Positions 1-12,100 of a stretch of DNA of 30,302 bases are shown piece after piece. Both the position numbers and the translations under genes were made by a program. The DNA is from Kipferlia bialata (taxonomy: Eukaryota > Fornicata). A model generated the notes under the pieces. That model made no database searches and was not told the DNA's origin. It saw only the letters and a program-made list of their open reading frames with translations. The stretch covers positions 1 to 30,302 of the forward strand of contig BDIP01000124.1 in assembly GCA_003568945.1 (NCBI GenBank), in the 5' to 3' direction. Within the stretch, counting starts at the first letter, position 1, and every line of letters begins with the position of its first letter.

Positions 1-134
1 CCCCCCCCAGTGGATTTCCCTCATTTTGCCTATCTATCTATGTTCCTCTAACCCCACATATTGACTGAGTTCCTCTCTCCCTCCCTCTCCCCCCCGCCCC
101 CCTTACATATGTGTTAGTATCCCTCACCCCCCAG
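1..134 (+). other. Intron (or 5' flank) before the first exon in view, with weak echoes of that exon's start
   Basis: C-rich and T-rich sequence ending in CTCACCCCCCAG at 134, a normal acceptor of this gene. Positions 57-77 resemble the start of the next exon (GACTGAGTTCCT is shared), and 1-23 is a still weaker match (CCCCCCAGTGGA). No coding frame with support is seen here. Confidence 0.4.
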
Positions 135-3100
135 ATGGACTGAGTTCCTGTCAGAGTGTTGGGCACAGTATCCACTGCTGTCATTCCTCCCAGTGCAGAA
201 GGTATACCATATACAATATATTTGTATACTTACTATCATATTCATTCTATTATATTATTATGTATTATTCATTTTGTATATATGGTGTATCCACTCCTGT
301 CATTCCTCCCAGTGCAGAAGGTACACATATACTCTATACAATATTATATATACTATCATATACATTGTATTACATTATATATATATTGTGTATCCACTCC
401 TGTCTTTCCTGCCACTGCAGAAGGTATATATATATATATATATATATATGTTATCTAGCACTGCATTACTCAGAACACGTGTCATCCCCCCCCCCCCCCC
501 TCCCTCTATTACCGGTCCCGATTTGTCTACGTATCTCACCAATTTCACTTCAGGCCTTTGCCCTTGGTCTCTGTTTGTCTGACCCAGCTGCAGAGGCAGA
601 CACAGTACTGCCCCTACTCAGATCAATCATGGAGATCCCACTCTCCCTCAAAGGTACATACATACAAATACATATGTACCATTTGGTATTTATGATACCT
701 TTCAATCCGCCCGGGGTACATATTGTCAGCATTGTGGTTAGTTTCATTGTGGTTAGAGTATTATTTGGTGATAGTAGAACTGTATTTGTCGTATCTTAAC
801 GTACCAGGTTCTGCTAAGAGTGCGTGCTCCTTCATCCCCCTAGGGTTCGACACCTCTGACCCCCCCTCCCTACTATCCACATCCCCACAGGTTGGAGAGG
901 GTGAGAGACAGGGAGAGAGTCTGTGTGTTGTGAGAGAGACAGTCAGGAGGGTGAGACTGACATCTATTGGCTATGAGGAGAGGCACGAGAGCGAGGGAGA
1001 GGCAGAGGTGGATAGCCTGTCTCTGCTGCACCAGATTGGACCATTCACGTGGATGTACCAGAGGTGGGTGGATGTATAATCATTGTCACATCATATTTTG
1101 ACCTCTTGAACTGATATTAATACGAGACATTAAATTGTTCACCTTCATCAATCGTATGTATGTTTGTTTGCTAGACTTCTGCCTTACAGTTAGGGTTGGA
1201 GAATGGCTCCAGCGTTCCTTTGGCACTGCCAAGTCTGCCAAGAAGATGAGAACGGCCCTGTCTCTGCCTGGAAAGGCATATCTCCCACTGGTACGTGTAT
1301 TGTCTCTCTCCATATATATATTTATATATATATATATGTGTGTATCTCATCCCGGCTCAGGACTCCCCAGTTCATGAACTCCTGGCCTCTCCCTCTCTCT
1401 CTCTCTCTCTATTCATCTAAGCTTCTGTCTAACCCCAGCTCAAGACTGCCCAGTTCATGAAGAAGCCCCTGGCCACATACAGGAGTGAGGGACAACCCCA
1501 GTTCTTCCTGAGGTACATATATGTATATCATATACTATATATTTATGTATATATATATTATAGTGTCATATAAATATATATATATATATATATATGGGTT
1601 CCGTCTTACTCCCCCTCACCCTCCAGGCTGCCTGACCTGAAGGGTTCCTCCCCTCGTTCTGGGAATGCCTCTAGACCAGTATACTCCTCACAGCAACAGC
1701 TGGTCAGTGCACTGGTACTATTGCTAGGTATGTGACATGTGTATTAGAGAGTTGGTATACATTCATACTTCTAATCCCAGGCTACCGCCCCCTGGACTGT
1801 CAGCTCATATTTACTATATGTGAACATGTCAATAATCATTATGTATACACATATACTCACAACCACCCACACATACATATATATCTTCTATTTCCATACT
1901 AATCCCAGGCTACCGCCCCCTGGACTGTCAGATTATGTACTGCTCTGAGTCGACAGGGGTGACAGAGCTCAGGAGGATGGTGCATGCCAGTAGGTATGGG
2001 TCACATGTGTACTGACCCCCCCCCCCACCTCACTCATATATACTGATTTCACACAGACAATATGACTTGTGTTTGAAGTGCCTCTCATTCTAGGAACTCC
2101 TGTCCACCCCAATGATGGATCAGTATTATTGTATATGAATATGTATTTGAGTATACTCTCTCACCCTAGGAACTCCTGCCGTCGGATGGTCCTGATCAAG
2201 CCTGACCTCCTCCCTGTCAGACTGGTCAGAGAGTTGGAGGTGCTGCAGAGAGGCCTCAAGGACACACCACCGCCACAGGCCGCTATACCAGGTACTGTGT
2301 ATGTTTTGGGTCATATGTCTCTGTGTTATCTTTCCTCTTTAACCGTTAGCCCCCTCCCCCCCTAAACCTCACAGAAACTTGTTTACATTGTATCATTCTC
2401 TCTCTCTCTTTCTCTATGTCAGTTTCATTATCTCACCCTCAGCCACAATCCCCCCCAAGTTCAAGGACCTTCTGACCGGCATGGACAGTACCTGTGGCAA
2501 GCTGTGCTACATATGCGGGGCAGACAGGTGAGTTTTGGTCTCTTCTTCTAGTAACGACTGAATCCTAAGACTCATTATCTCCATTCTGATCCCTAGAACA
2601 GACTAGATTTGTGTATAAATATCATCATTGCACTGGGGTTGATATATTTAACTAGTACTGACCCCCAGGACTGACCAGATGGGAGGTGTGGAAGAGTCAC
2701 TCCCCAGGCCCACAGTGTTCACTGAGAACGAGAAGGGTGAGAAGAACATACTTATAACTCTGCAGTACACAGTGATTAGCCTTTGGCGTACCAGTGTTGT
2801 GTGCACATTATTCTAACCTCTAGATGTCAACCTGCGCCACTTTGACAAGAGCAGAGAGGTCTTCATCCAGAGTGTCTCTGTCCATACTGTTCTGGGTGAC
2901 CCCCAGTGCGGAAAGACACACTTCATCAGGTACCCACTACAATACATATCCATTGTATGATTACACTCTACTTCTCTTACATTTCTAGGCACTTAAGGTT
3001 TTAATTGAGTCTTACCTCTAGGCAGCATATCCAGCAGAAGGTGGCCGGCTCCCGCCCTACCTCAGCTGCCCCCTCCTGTCCGGGCACACCCACAGTGTCC

Positions 3101-6100
3101 ACTCTAACAAGGGGGATTGGGGAGAGTGAGAGCAACCAGAGTGCGGGTGGTGACTCTTCTACGCGTCTCTTTGTCAATGAGACTCTGACCCATTGTGGTG
3201 CCATACACGCACTGAGCCAGGCCCTGCCCTCTATATCACTGGACTCTGACCTATGTGTGCACTTTGACGTGTCGCCCTACAGCCACGTGTTCCTCCTGCA
3301 CTCAATTCTCACAAGGTATATGCCAATGACAATAGTTCATGATTTCTACATTTAAGCTTTCATTTCTTCTCCCCACCTTCACATATATGTGTGTATATGT
3401 CTCACCCTCAGGCTGCTTCTGACTGGGAGTGTGTCTGACCCCAACGGTGTCTTCACCTTCTCCCCCTCCTTCTGCTCCCCATCCAACCAGGACAACAGGC
3501 TCAACCTGTATCTGGAGATGAACAGTGCTTACCCAGAGGCACCGGCAGGTATATATGGTTTACAGTATATATGCAGATAGAGACAGAGAAAGGGAAGGCG
3601 TGTATAATGGTATATGTCCACTATCTCTTTACCCAGAGGCACCGGCAGGTACATAATAATAGGATATTTTCTATTCACCCATGAAATTTTGACATCAATT
3701 AATGTGTTCACACCGTCTCTAACCCCTAAGTTGACTCTGTGCCCAGTGACCTTGTTCAGCACTATGCAGTGCCACTCTATGCCAGTGAGGGAGAGAGACG
3801 TACCTACTCCCCCACCAAGATCTTCGATACCTTCCTTCCCTGTCTCCAACTGGTATATGGTTCCACGGTGTCTCAGGCCAATAAGGAGAAGGCCGGCAAG
3901 AAGAGGTGAGAGGGAACCTGTTTCTAAATCGTTTCTAAGTAGTGACTGGTACTTTATTTCTCTTCCTCTGTTCGCTCACTCTCCAGGTTTGCCGACCAGC
4001 GTCTCCTGACCCAGCTCCCCCCTCTCTCCCCCATCATGCCTCTGGTACCTGAGCACAAGGCGGTATTCACTGCATGTGACAGGTGGGACACATCAATATT
4101 TCTACATACCTGTATATATATGCTTATGCTATTATGCAATCCTATATCGAAGTTGTTGATTTTGTGACATAGCATTCTAGTGTTAATCTTTACTGTTATA
4201 TCTGACCCCAGGCTGCTCGACCTCTCCCAGCGCCTGCATGACCGACGTGAGAAGACCTCCCACATCAGACAGGAGGTGGCATCCATACTGGGTGGAGAGG
4301 GAGAGGGAGAGACTCAGAAGAGTGAGGATGGAGAGACACCATTCCCCCAGCTCTCTGCGTTCCTGTTCCCAGATGACACAGAGGGGGTGGATAGGGTCCT
4401 GCCCAACATGGGATCATTCTCAATGTTTGTGGACGTGCTGGCTGCATACCTCAGGAGCATTGTGCAGGTACACACACATCTATATAGCTGATTCACTCCA
4501 CACTGCAAATGGCATTTGTATATATACATATCTCAGCATTGTAGTGGTTGAGCTGTTATCTTCACCTCTCACACCCAGGTTGATGCTGTCTATACAGTGC
4601 ATGGTCTGTTCCATGCCCTAGTTGATGTGTCGGTGTCACTGGCGCTCGCATCCGTCACAGGTACATTCATTACTGAATATTCATATTCAATACTGATTAG
4701 CAACGTGAACTGCGTGGTATATTATAGACTCACCTCAGGATCTGAACTGTCCTTCAGACTGTTCTTTGTGTCTGAGCAGGGTGCCCACATCAGAGAGCAG
4801 CAGAGGGAGAGGGAAGGGGGGGTGGAGAGAGACGGGTCAAGGGACATGCGTGGGATGCCAAGCATCTCTCCCTCCTTCTCTCTCTCCTCCCTCTCACACT
4901 CCTTCTTCAGCACTCCGTCTCTCTCAAGGTATTGGCATCTCCTTAACTGCCTTACATGTACTTTGACCTTGTTGTACAGTGTATCTTACTATCTAGGAAC
5001 CCCTCCAAGGGCAAGACCTCTGGTACCCCCCCTGCTCTGCTGAGGCCTGCCCTGGTGCAGCTGACACAGGACGCAGAGTGCATACCAGAAGTGCTGAGGT
5101 ATGTGAGTGTTATGTGATATTGCAATGCGAATCCTATCAATGTTCAAGTGGAAGAGACTCACCTTTAGGAAGTATCTTGAGGAGTGTGTCATCGAGGGTG
5201 ACAGGGACCTATCTGCATCCAGCCATGGCATCCTGGCCCTGCTCAGCCCAGGTATGTATATATGTATTTGTGTACATATATATATATGTGAATATAGTAG
5301 ATATAGCTATGCAATCACCCCCCTTACGCTCAGGGCGGCCCAAGAATGACCAGTGTGTGATGCACTTCAACCTGGGACAGGGAGAGGCACAGGTGTGAAT
5401 GTTACGGTTTACAGTATTAGTTCATATATACACTGCGGGTCCCTTGTGTTAATGTTACTGACACCAGGATGTCATCCTGCTCCGTCTCGTTAGCTCTCTC
5501 TGCTCCAAGAGTGAGAGATACGTCACAAAGGTACATTCTTTTTTCCAATTCTCATTTAGGGACATGTCAATATACACTGTGTATTCACCACAGGTCCTTG
5601 AGAAGTACCAGTACTGTCTGACCGTGCCCCATGTCCTAGCTATCCTAGACTCCATAGGGGGAGGGGCCTCTCTCTCCAGTGCTGGTCCACTGACACCTCC
5701 CACCCCTATGGCTGGGAGAGAGAGAGTGGAGGAGGTGTCACCTATTGCCACTCTGCACTCTGGGAGGGCACCCTGCGGGAGGGTGTCTTACGGACACACG
5801 GGGACAGGTACACTTTACAGTATAGCTATTCATTGCGTATGTTCCATATATATGTGTATTTCCTTAACACTAGGCAAGAGCTCCCTCCACCTCATTCTGG
5901 CCGAGCTGATGCGTCCTGAGAAGAGTGTCAACATTGCATCCGTTATGAGCACCCTCTCTCTCTCTCTGGCCCGTACTGTGATTGGTACCGAGGCTGAGAG
6001 GGAGAGAGACGGCAGTGGTGAGGCGTGGGTGGTGCCGGGCATACACACCCAGCACAGTGTGCCCAAGGAGAGTGAGAGGGGGGAGGAGAAGGGGAAGGGT

Positions 6101-9100
6101 GCAGAGGCGATGAGGGTGTTCAGGGTGAAGCTGCCCCTCCTTGCCTACCCCTCCGATGAACATGGAGAGGGAGAGGGAGAGTCTACTCTTGTCCAGCCAT
6201 GCTTTGAGATATGTCTCACTGAGAAGGCAGTGGGAGTAAGGACAGCCGACAAGAAGGGGAAGAAGGGGACCAAGTACTCGTACAGGTATTGTAAAGTGTA
6301 TAATAGTAATTGCGTTGAGTACGTGTTGTACCCCACCTGACTCCTAGACAGTCCCTCACTAGTGGCGCTATGCAAGACCTGGACTCTGGACACCTCCTGG
6401 AGATCATTTCTTTCGCTGGAAACCACTTCCTGTCCCAGCTTGCAGGTGTGCACTCTTCACAATACTCTTTGTCCAATATATAGTATCTCTATCGGTTAAC
6501 CCTAGGAAACGAGAGCCTTGATGTACCTGAGATACTGAGGGGACGGGCCCGCACCCACCCCCCTCTCTCCCCTGCCACGCTCTCCCTCTACTGCATAGTA
6601 CCCAAGAGGGGCATGCTGCCTAGGTATTGTGCCCTCACTACATATATATATACATTTTCAATTCCAAAGTGACTAAATATAAATTGACAGTGTCTCACTT
6701 CAGACCTGCCGACACCCGCTCTGAGGTTCTGGCTGTCGGTGTGTCTTCTGACGGGAGAGAGTCTTCCCAGAGAGACACATCCATGGACGAGACCAGTGGG
6801 TCTCTGGAGCGTGGCCACCTTGGCAGCACTTCTATTGTGCAGGCATACGTATACGATGGGGACCGTGCCATTCCCTTGTGCGATATGCTGTGCACCATGT
6901 GTGCCACCGGTGACAAGAAGTGAGTGTTCTTGCAATTATTTTGGGATGCCGAATCAGTCAGAGGGGTCTTACTCCATTGGACATATATTGACACCCAGGA
7001 TTCCCAAGTTCAGGTCTGGTGTTGCTGCCGAGCGTGTGCTGAGATCTAACGAGACTACAGTCCTGCACGTCATGCCAAGGTGAGTATGGTCATCACGTTC
7101 TACTTTGACATCACCATTGTACTTATGTCTCCATCTCTTCTGACCCGTAGGTTTGAGCTGCTCAAGCCCAGGCACAGCATTGACCACGAGTTCTCTCCAG
7201 GCTCGACCAGTGAGACTGGGTGTGGATGCACATCCTCAGCAGCACACTCTCCTCTCTCCGCCCTCCTGTCCTCTTTCATAGCCGGCACCCCAGATGCTGG
7301 GCACAACCCCCACCTGCACTTCTCAAGACTTCTGGATACTCCAGGTATGTGTATAGATGTACTCACTCCTATTTGTGTATAGTGGATGCTTTCTCTCTTA
7401 TCTGTGCGGTGTTTGACACCAGCCACCTCTGAGGCTGCCTTCGATGAGCTCTGCCGTGCCCTGGACTCTCTATCTGAGCCCTCTGGTACTGGGAGTGTGC
7501 TCTCTAACATTGGCTCTACACTGGATGCACTTGCTAAGCAGTTCCATTCCGCCAGGGACCTATCTGGAGCACCAGAGACAGAGCTGGGGAGAGAGCTGCT
7601 CCTACAGCTCTGTGCATCTGCTGTTGTGCCTAGGTACACCTACTAATTCTCCCTAGTACACTGAGTATCTTCCCTCTTTCCCTCTCCCTTCTTCTCACTT
7701 CCCAGATACTTCCACATGTGTCTGGACGCTGGCTTCTCTGGTCACACCCTCACTAGGAAGCTGGCAGTCTTCAACCAGCTGGCATCACTCTATGATCAAG
7801 TGAGTTCCACTTCAATCTATATTGGTGTGGTATCATTCTAGTCGTATATTGATATGCATCTGACGCTCAGATCCCTCTGACCCTGTTCTTGGACGAGGTC
7901 AACTGCGTGTTCAAGCCAGGTTCGTGCACATATAGTAATACTGCCATTAGTACATTTGGTCACTTACTCTCAGGTGCCATGAAACACCTGATCCTGGATC
8001 GGTGCTTCAATGGGGAGTCTCTCTCCCCCTCTGTCTCTGTCGTGGGTGCTGTCAACCTAGGACCAGGGGCCCTCTCTGGCTCCTTCCAGAGCACTGACAA
8101 GGTTGACACCCAGATCGGGGGTCCCAGGACCAAGTCCCTCACCCTCAACCGCCCCCTCTCCCTGTCTAAGAGGAAGACGGGCAGCAGGGCAGGCAGCAGG
8201 GCAGGAACACCGGGGACTAGACCCCTGTCGCTAGGGTCAGCGGTAGGCACTGGAGGCACTGGTGGCTTTGGGGCTGACCTATTTGCGGCCCTTCCCTTCG
8301 ACGAGGCATTTGATGATGTGTATGCAGTGTGCCCACTCAGTGCATCTCTCAAGGTGCGGATTTTCAGACGTATATACACATGTATCTCTACTATAGAATA
8401 ATTCGACCTCACTCCAGGTCATTGCACGTCCATTCCCCGAGTTTACCGTGTCTCTTGCCGCCACATTTGTGCAGTCACTGCTTAGGTCCTACCAGAACGA
8501 GGTGGGAGCTCATAGTGCTTCTCTTTTCCATTCTCTAGTACAAGTAGTACATTCATAGTGCTATTCCTTCAAGTATCTTAGCACCGTCTCACCCCAGTCT
8601 CGGCGTCACTTTGGGGTCAAGAGTCAGGGCATGAGCGATGCTCTGTCGGCTCTTGCCCAGGTGCTAGAGAAGGATAGAGAGAGGGACAGAGACCCCTCTG
8701 TTCTCCATGCCCCCGAGGGTGTGTTGAGGGGAGACACCCCGGACGATGATTCTGCGGCAGTGGTGTCTGACGATGATCTCTTCTCTGTCCCACCCCTCAC
8801 TAGTGTCATCACTGGGCTGATCTCTGAGTGCTTCAGATTCCTGAAGGGATCGTCCAGGAGGATTCTCAGCATCAGATCAATCAGGTGATTCTTAATCACA
8901 TGATACCAGTGTGTTTGTTTCTGTTCAACTGATTCTCACCCTCCAGCCGCTGCATTGCGATAGCTGCCCACCTCCGTCTTACCCTCCCTGCTCTGGACCC
9001 CCAGCCTGTCGACACACCCAAGTCTGACTCCTTCACAGTCACTGTCGGAGAGAGAGAGAGAGACAGGACAGTCGAGGCATTCTTCCTGGCATGCCTTGTC

Positions 9101-12100
9101 GAGTTTGGACTCGGCCTTGTTCCCAGCGAGTACGTTAATTCTACCACTACTCATTTGCATTGATTGGACGTACTTGGTCTCATTCTAGGTATGACCGCCT
9201 GGTCTCAGCTCTCTGTGCCACCAAGGTTGATGGTCGCCCTGTCCGTGATCACCCATCTGCCATGAACATATCCCCATCCGGTGCGGATGCCCTGTTCCAG
9301 TGTGTCTATGCAGGAGTAGGGGTCACAGTGCCACAGGGCATGGTACGAGTGTATATATATACGCCCAGTGATATTTAAGTATAATCCTTGTATATGCAAT
9401 GATGCATATAAGTGCTTACGTTAGGTATTGACCCCCCGTCATCGCATGGCTGTTGTTGCCCTGTCTCTGTCTAGGGATGTCGATGAGTTCCCTGTTCTCC
9501 TAGTAGGACACGAGGGTGAGTATGTACATTTATACCTAATATACATGTATAGTCATATTTCCACATTACTCACTTTAGGCAAGTCTCTGGCCTGGTCTCT
9601 CTTCACAAGCAGCACTTCATGTGCAGAGTCGAGTGCCAGCCGCTCCCCCTGTATATACCCCCTCCCCGAGTCCATCCCTGACCCTCTGTCTGTCAGAGAC
9701 GTCATATCCCACTTCATCAGTGGAGATGGGTGTGTCTCTGCTGCACAGGAGGAGAGACAGACAGATAGGCCACTTCTGCTGCTAGAGGGTGCAGAGGCAG
9801 TCCCAACAGGTACTCCTTTTGTTTTACTTTTGATTTATGTATCTCTTGTTTTTGTTAGAATAGTATATGGAGTATTGGAATACACTTGTTACACTCACGT
9901 ATCAGGTGTCTTCCGCGAGGTCTGCTCCACCTTCGACTCCTTCCTAACAGTGACAAGCCACACACCCCTGGACCCTACGGTGCAGAACAGGTGTGTGGCA
10001 TTGATTATATCTTTCCCACTCATAGCCATCAAGAATAGTCATTGATGGTATATCTTACCCCCAGGATGCTGGTTGTTTACATGCCACAACCATCAGAGGC
10101 TGACCTTCGCAACACTCTAGAGGCCAATGGGTGAGTTATTAAGCCATTCCACATTGTCATTCTCTCACTCCAGTATGACCCCCGTGGACTCTCTGATGAC
10201 GCGGTACTCAGGCCTTGTCACAGCCTCCCACTGCTTGTCACTGGTAGATGTGGCAGAGCGTGTACCCGCCTCTGCCTCCCCGGGTTCCCTGTCAGACCTT
10301 CTAGCCTATGTGCAGCACCCCAATGTGCCCCAGCCCCGCCCTGCTGTATTGGTCGACACCTCTGCCAACGTGTCTCTATTTGATGTCCTGTCCGTATGTC
10401 AGAGAGACAGTCCCCTTAGGCAGCACCACCCATTCATAGGGTCAGCCTTTGACCTCGATGCACACTCAGCACCTCTCAAGAGAGTGTACGAGTGCATCAA
10501 GGGGGGGACACCCTACATCACAGGCATGTGGCACAATTGTACTGTGTCTCTCTTCTTTGTGCGACTATTCGTCTTCCTGACCCCAGTTGAGTCTTCAGTT
10601 GCCAGTCCTCTAGCTGCCTTGCAGGCATCTCTCATAGCAAACCCAAGTTTGAAGGTATGTGTGGTATCGTATTTGTACTATTTGAGATGTACATTGGGTT
10701 AATTACCATTTCCCCTAACTCCAGGTTCTGAGTGGCAGAGAGGAGTGGGGTTCCCCCTATGGATCTAGGTCAGATGGAGAGACAGATACCCCATCTGTCA
10801 TGATTCTAGCAGAGCCACCATCAGAGCGTGAGACACACAGATACAGGTACAATACTCATTCATACTAACCTAATAGAGGTGGGCTATTTCTCTTGTATAT
10901 CTTGTCTCTCACCATAGGATGTTCTCTGCTGGCATATCAGATGCAACTGCCCTTCTCTTGGCCTCCATGCCAGCACCCGTTGCCATAGTGGCCAAGCACG
11001 CACTGTCTGCATGGAGAGGTATCCATAGTATACATACTAGTCTTTGAATACCTTGTATGTATTGTTGTATGTGTAACTCCTATTCACACCCAGGCTTTGT
11101 GGATACATTCTCTGAGGGCACCTTCTGTGGGTGCTGTGACGACACTTTAGACTCACTACTGCTGTGTTGCTACAGAGACGTCAGTGGGGTGTTCTCCCCT
11201 GGCAGCAACGCACCCAGCCTTTCAGATATCAACATGTCACAGGATGACATTATGAGGCACTTCGTGTTCCCCCACCTCAACATGGGAGGGGACACCGGAG
11301 ACGGAACGTACTTTGAGGTGAGACTGACTAAAACATAACGTTTTCTGTTGCTGATTCAGTGTCGTTCTCACTACTTGTATTCCTAACCCCAGGTTCTTGC
11401 CACGTACCCGAGTCTCATTCTTCCTACTAGTGAGGAGGTCCCTTGTGAAGTCTCAGAGGCCGGTGAGTTTCTATCCCACTAACCAGTGGTTCTTTCCGAA
11501 TACTCCTTTGGGCCTCTTCTTACTGCCCAGGTAGCCGTCTGGCTGTGCGTGGAGTCGTGGAGCTCCTGACTCTGTTGGTCCCAGATGCTCTGCTGATAGG
11601 TGAGTGAGTGTATTACTATCATAACTGAATGTCATGCGACACATCCACTTAATACTATATTTATATGAATATGTACACTAATGTGTGGATATATTGGTTG
11701 GAGATCTTACCTCCAGGTGATCCAGATGCAGAGTCAGGAGAGGAGGTGATTGCGTCTGCCCAGAACCAGCTGGGGTCTGCCCTCCTGCAGCTGTACCTGT
11801 CATCCTACTCCCACTATGGAGTGAGCAGTATCCTTAGGGACCTCTTGGTCAGGTGAGTACTGTACTGTTTACAATACATATTGGTTCTATGGTGAGTATC
11901 ATAGTAGTAAGAGTCGGTACTACTCTCCCTCTCTCGTGTCTCTGATGCTCAGCAACCACTCCGCTATGGATACCACTGAGACTGTCTTCTCTCCCTTTGA
12001 GACAGACAAGAGTCCAAACAGTCCCACAAGACTCAACATCATCACTCCTAGGTGGGCCAGCATGATATGATATTTGACACTATCTGCTCTAATGCATATC

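Larger units (their letters stand above)
135..2736 (+). other. Gene 1 exons 1-10: N-terminal region ahead of the AAA core
   Basis: Exons: 135-201, 554-653, 844-1063, 1194-1290, 1439-1512, 1627-1727, 1909-1993, 2170-2291, 2443-2527, 2669-2736. They encode residues 1-340. The first exon begins with one base that completes a codon from an upstream exon, so the gene continues to the left. The segment YRPLDCQIMYCSEST followed by a basic helix resembles the strand-rich stretch that precedes the first P-loop module in RNF213 (pattern comparison only). Exon 9 encodes a CGKLCYICG cluster, too small for a known zinc finger by itself. No starch-binding (CBM20) domain is visible, but the true N-terminus is not in the window. 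Exons 1, 5, 7 and 8 all have partial copies in neighbouring introns. Confidence 0.7.

Noticed and set aside
135-137. ATG at 135 as the start codon of gene 1
   Set aside because: That frame meets TGA two codons later; the open frame is the next one, and the exon begins mid-codon.
2292-2442. Echo of exon 9 around 2341-2365
   Set aside because: Only C-rich low-complexity similarity; no distinctive bases are shared.
7100-7639. 179-codon minus-strand frame
   Set aside because: It covers exons 29 and 30 of gene 1 and the intron between them; the + strand reading is phase-consistent and homologous.
11123-11173. Cys-rich patch CGCC...CC as the missing RING
   Set aside because: It lies within the AAA core, before the shell, and lacks the His and the paired CxxC spacing of a RING.
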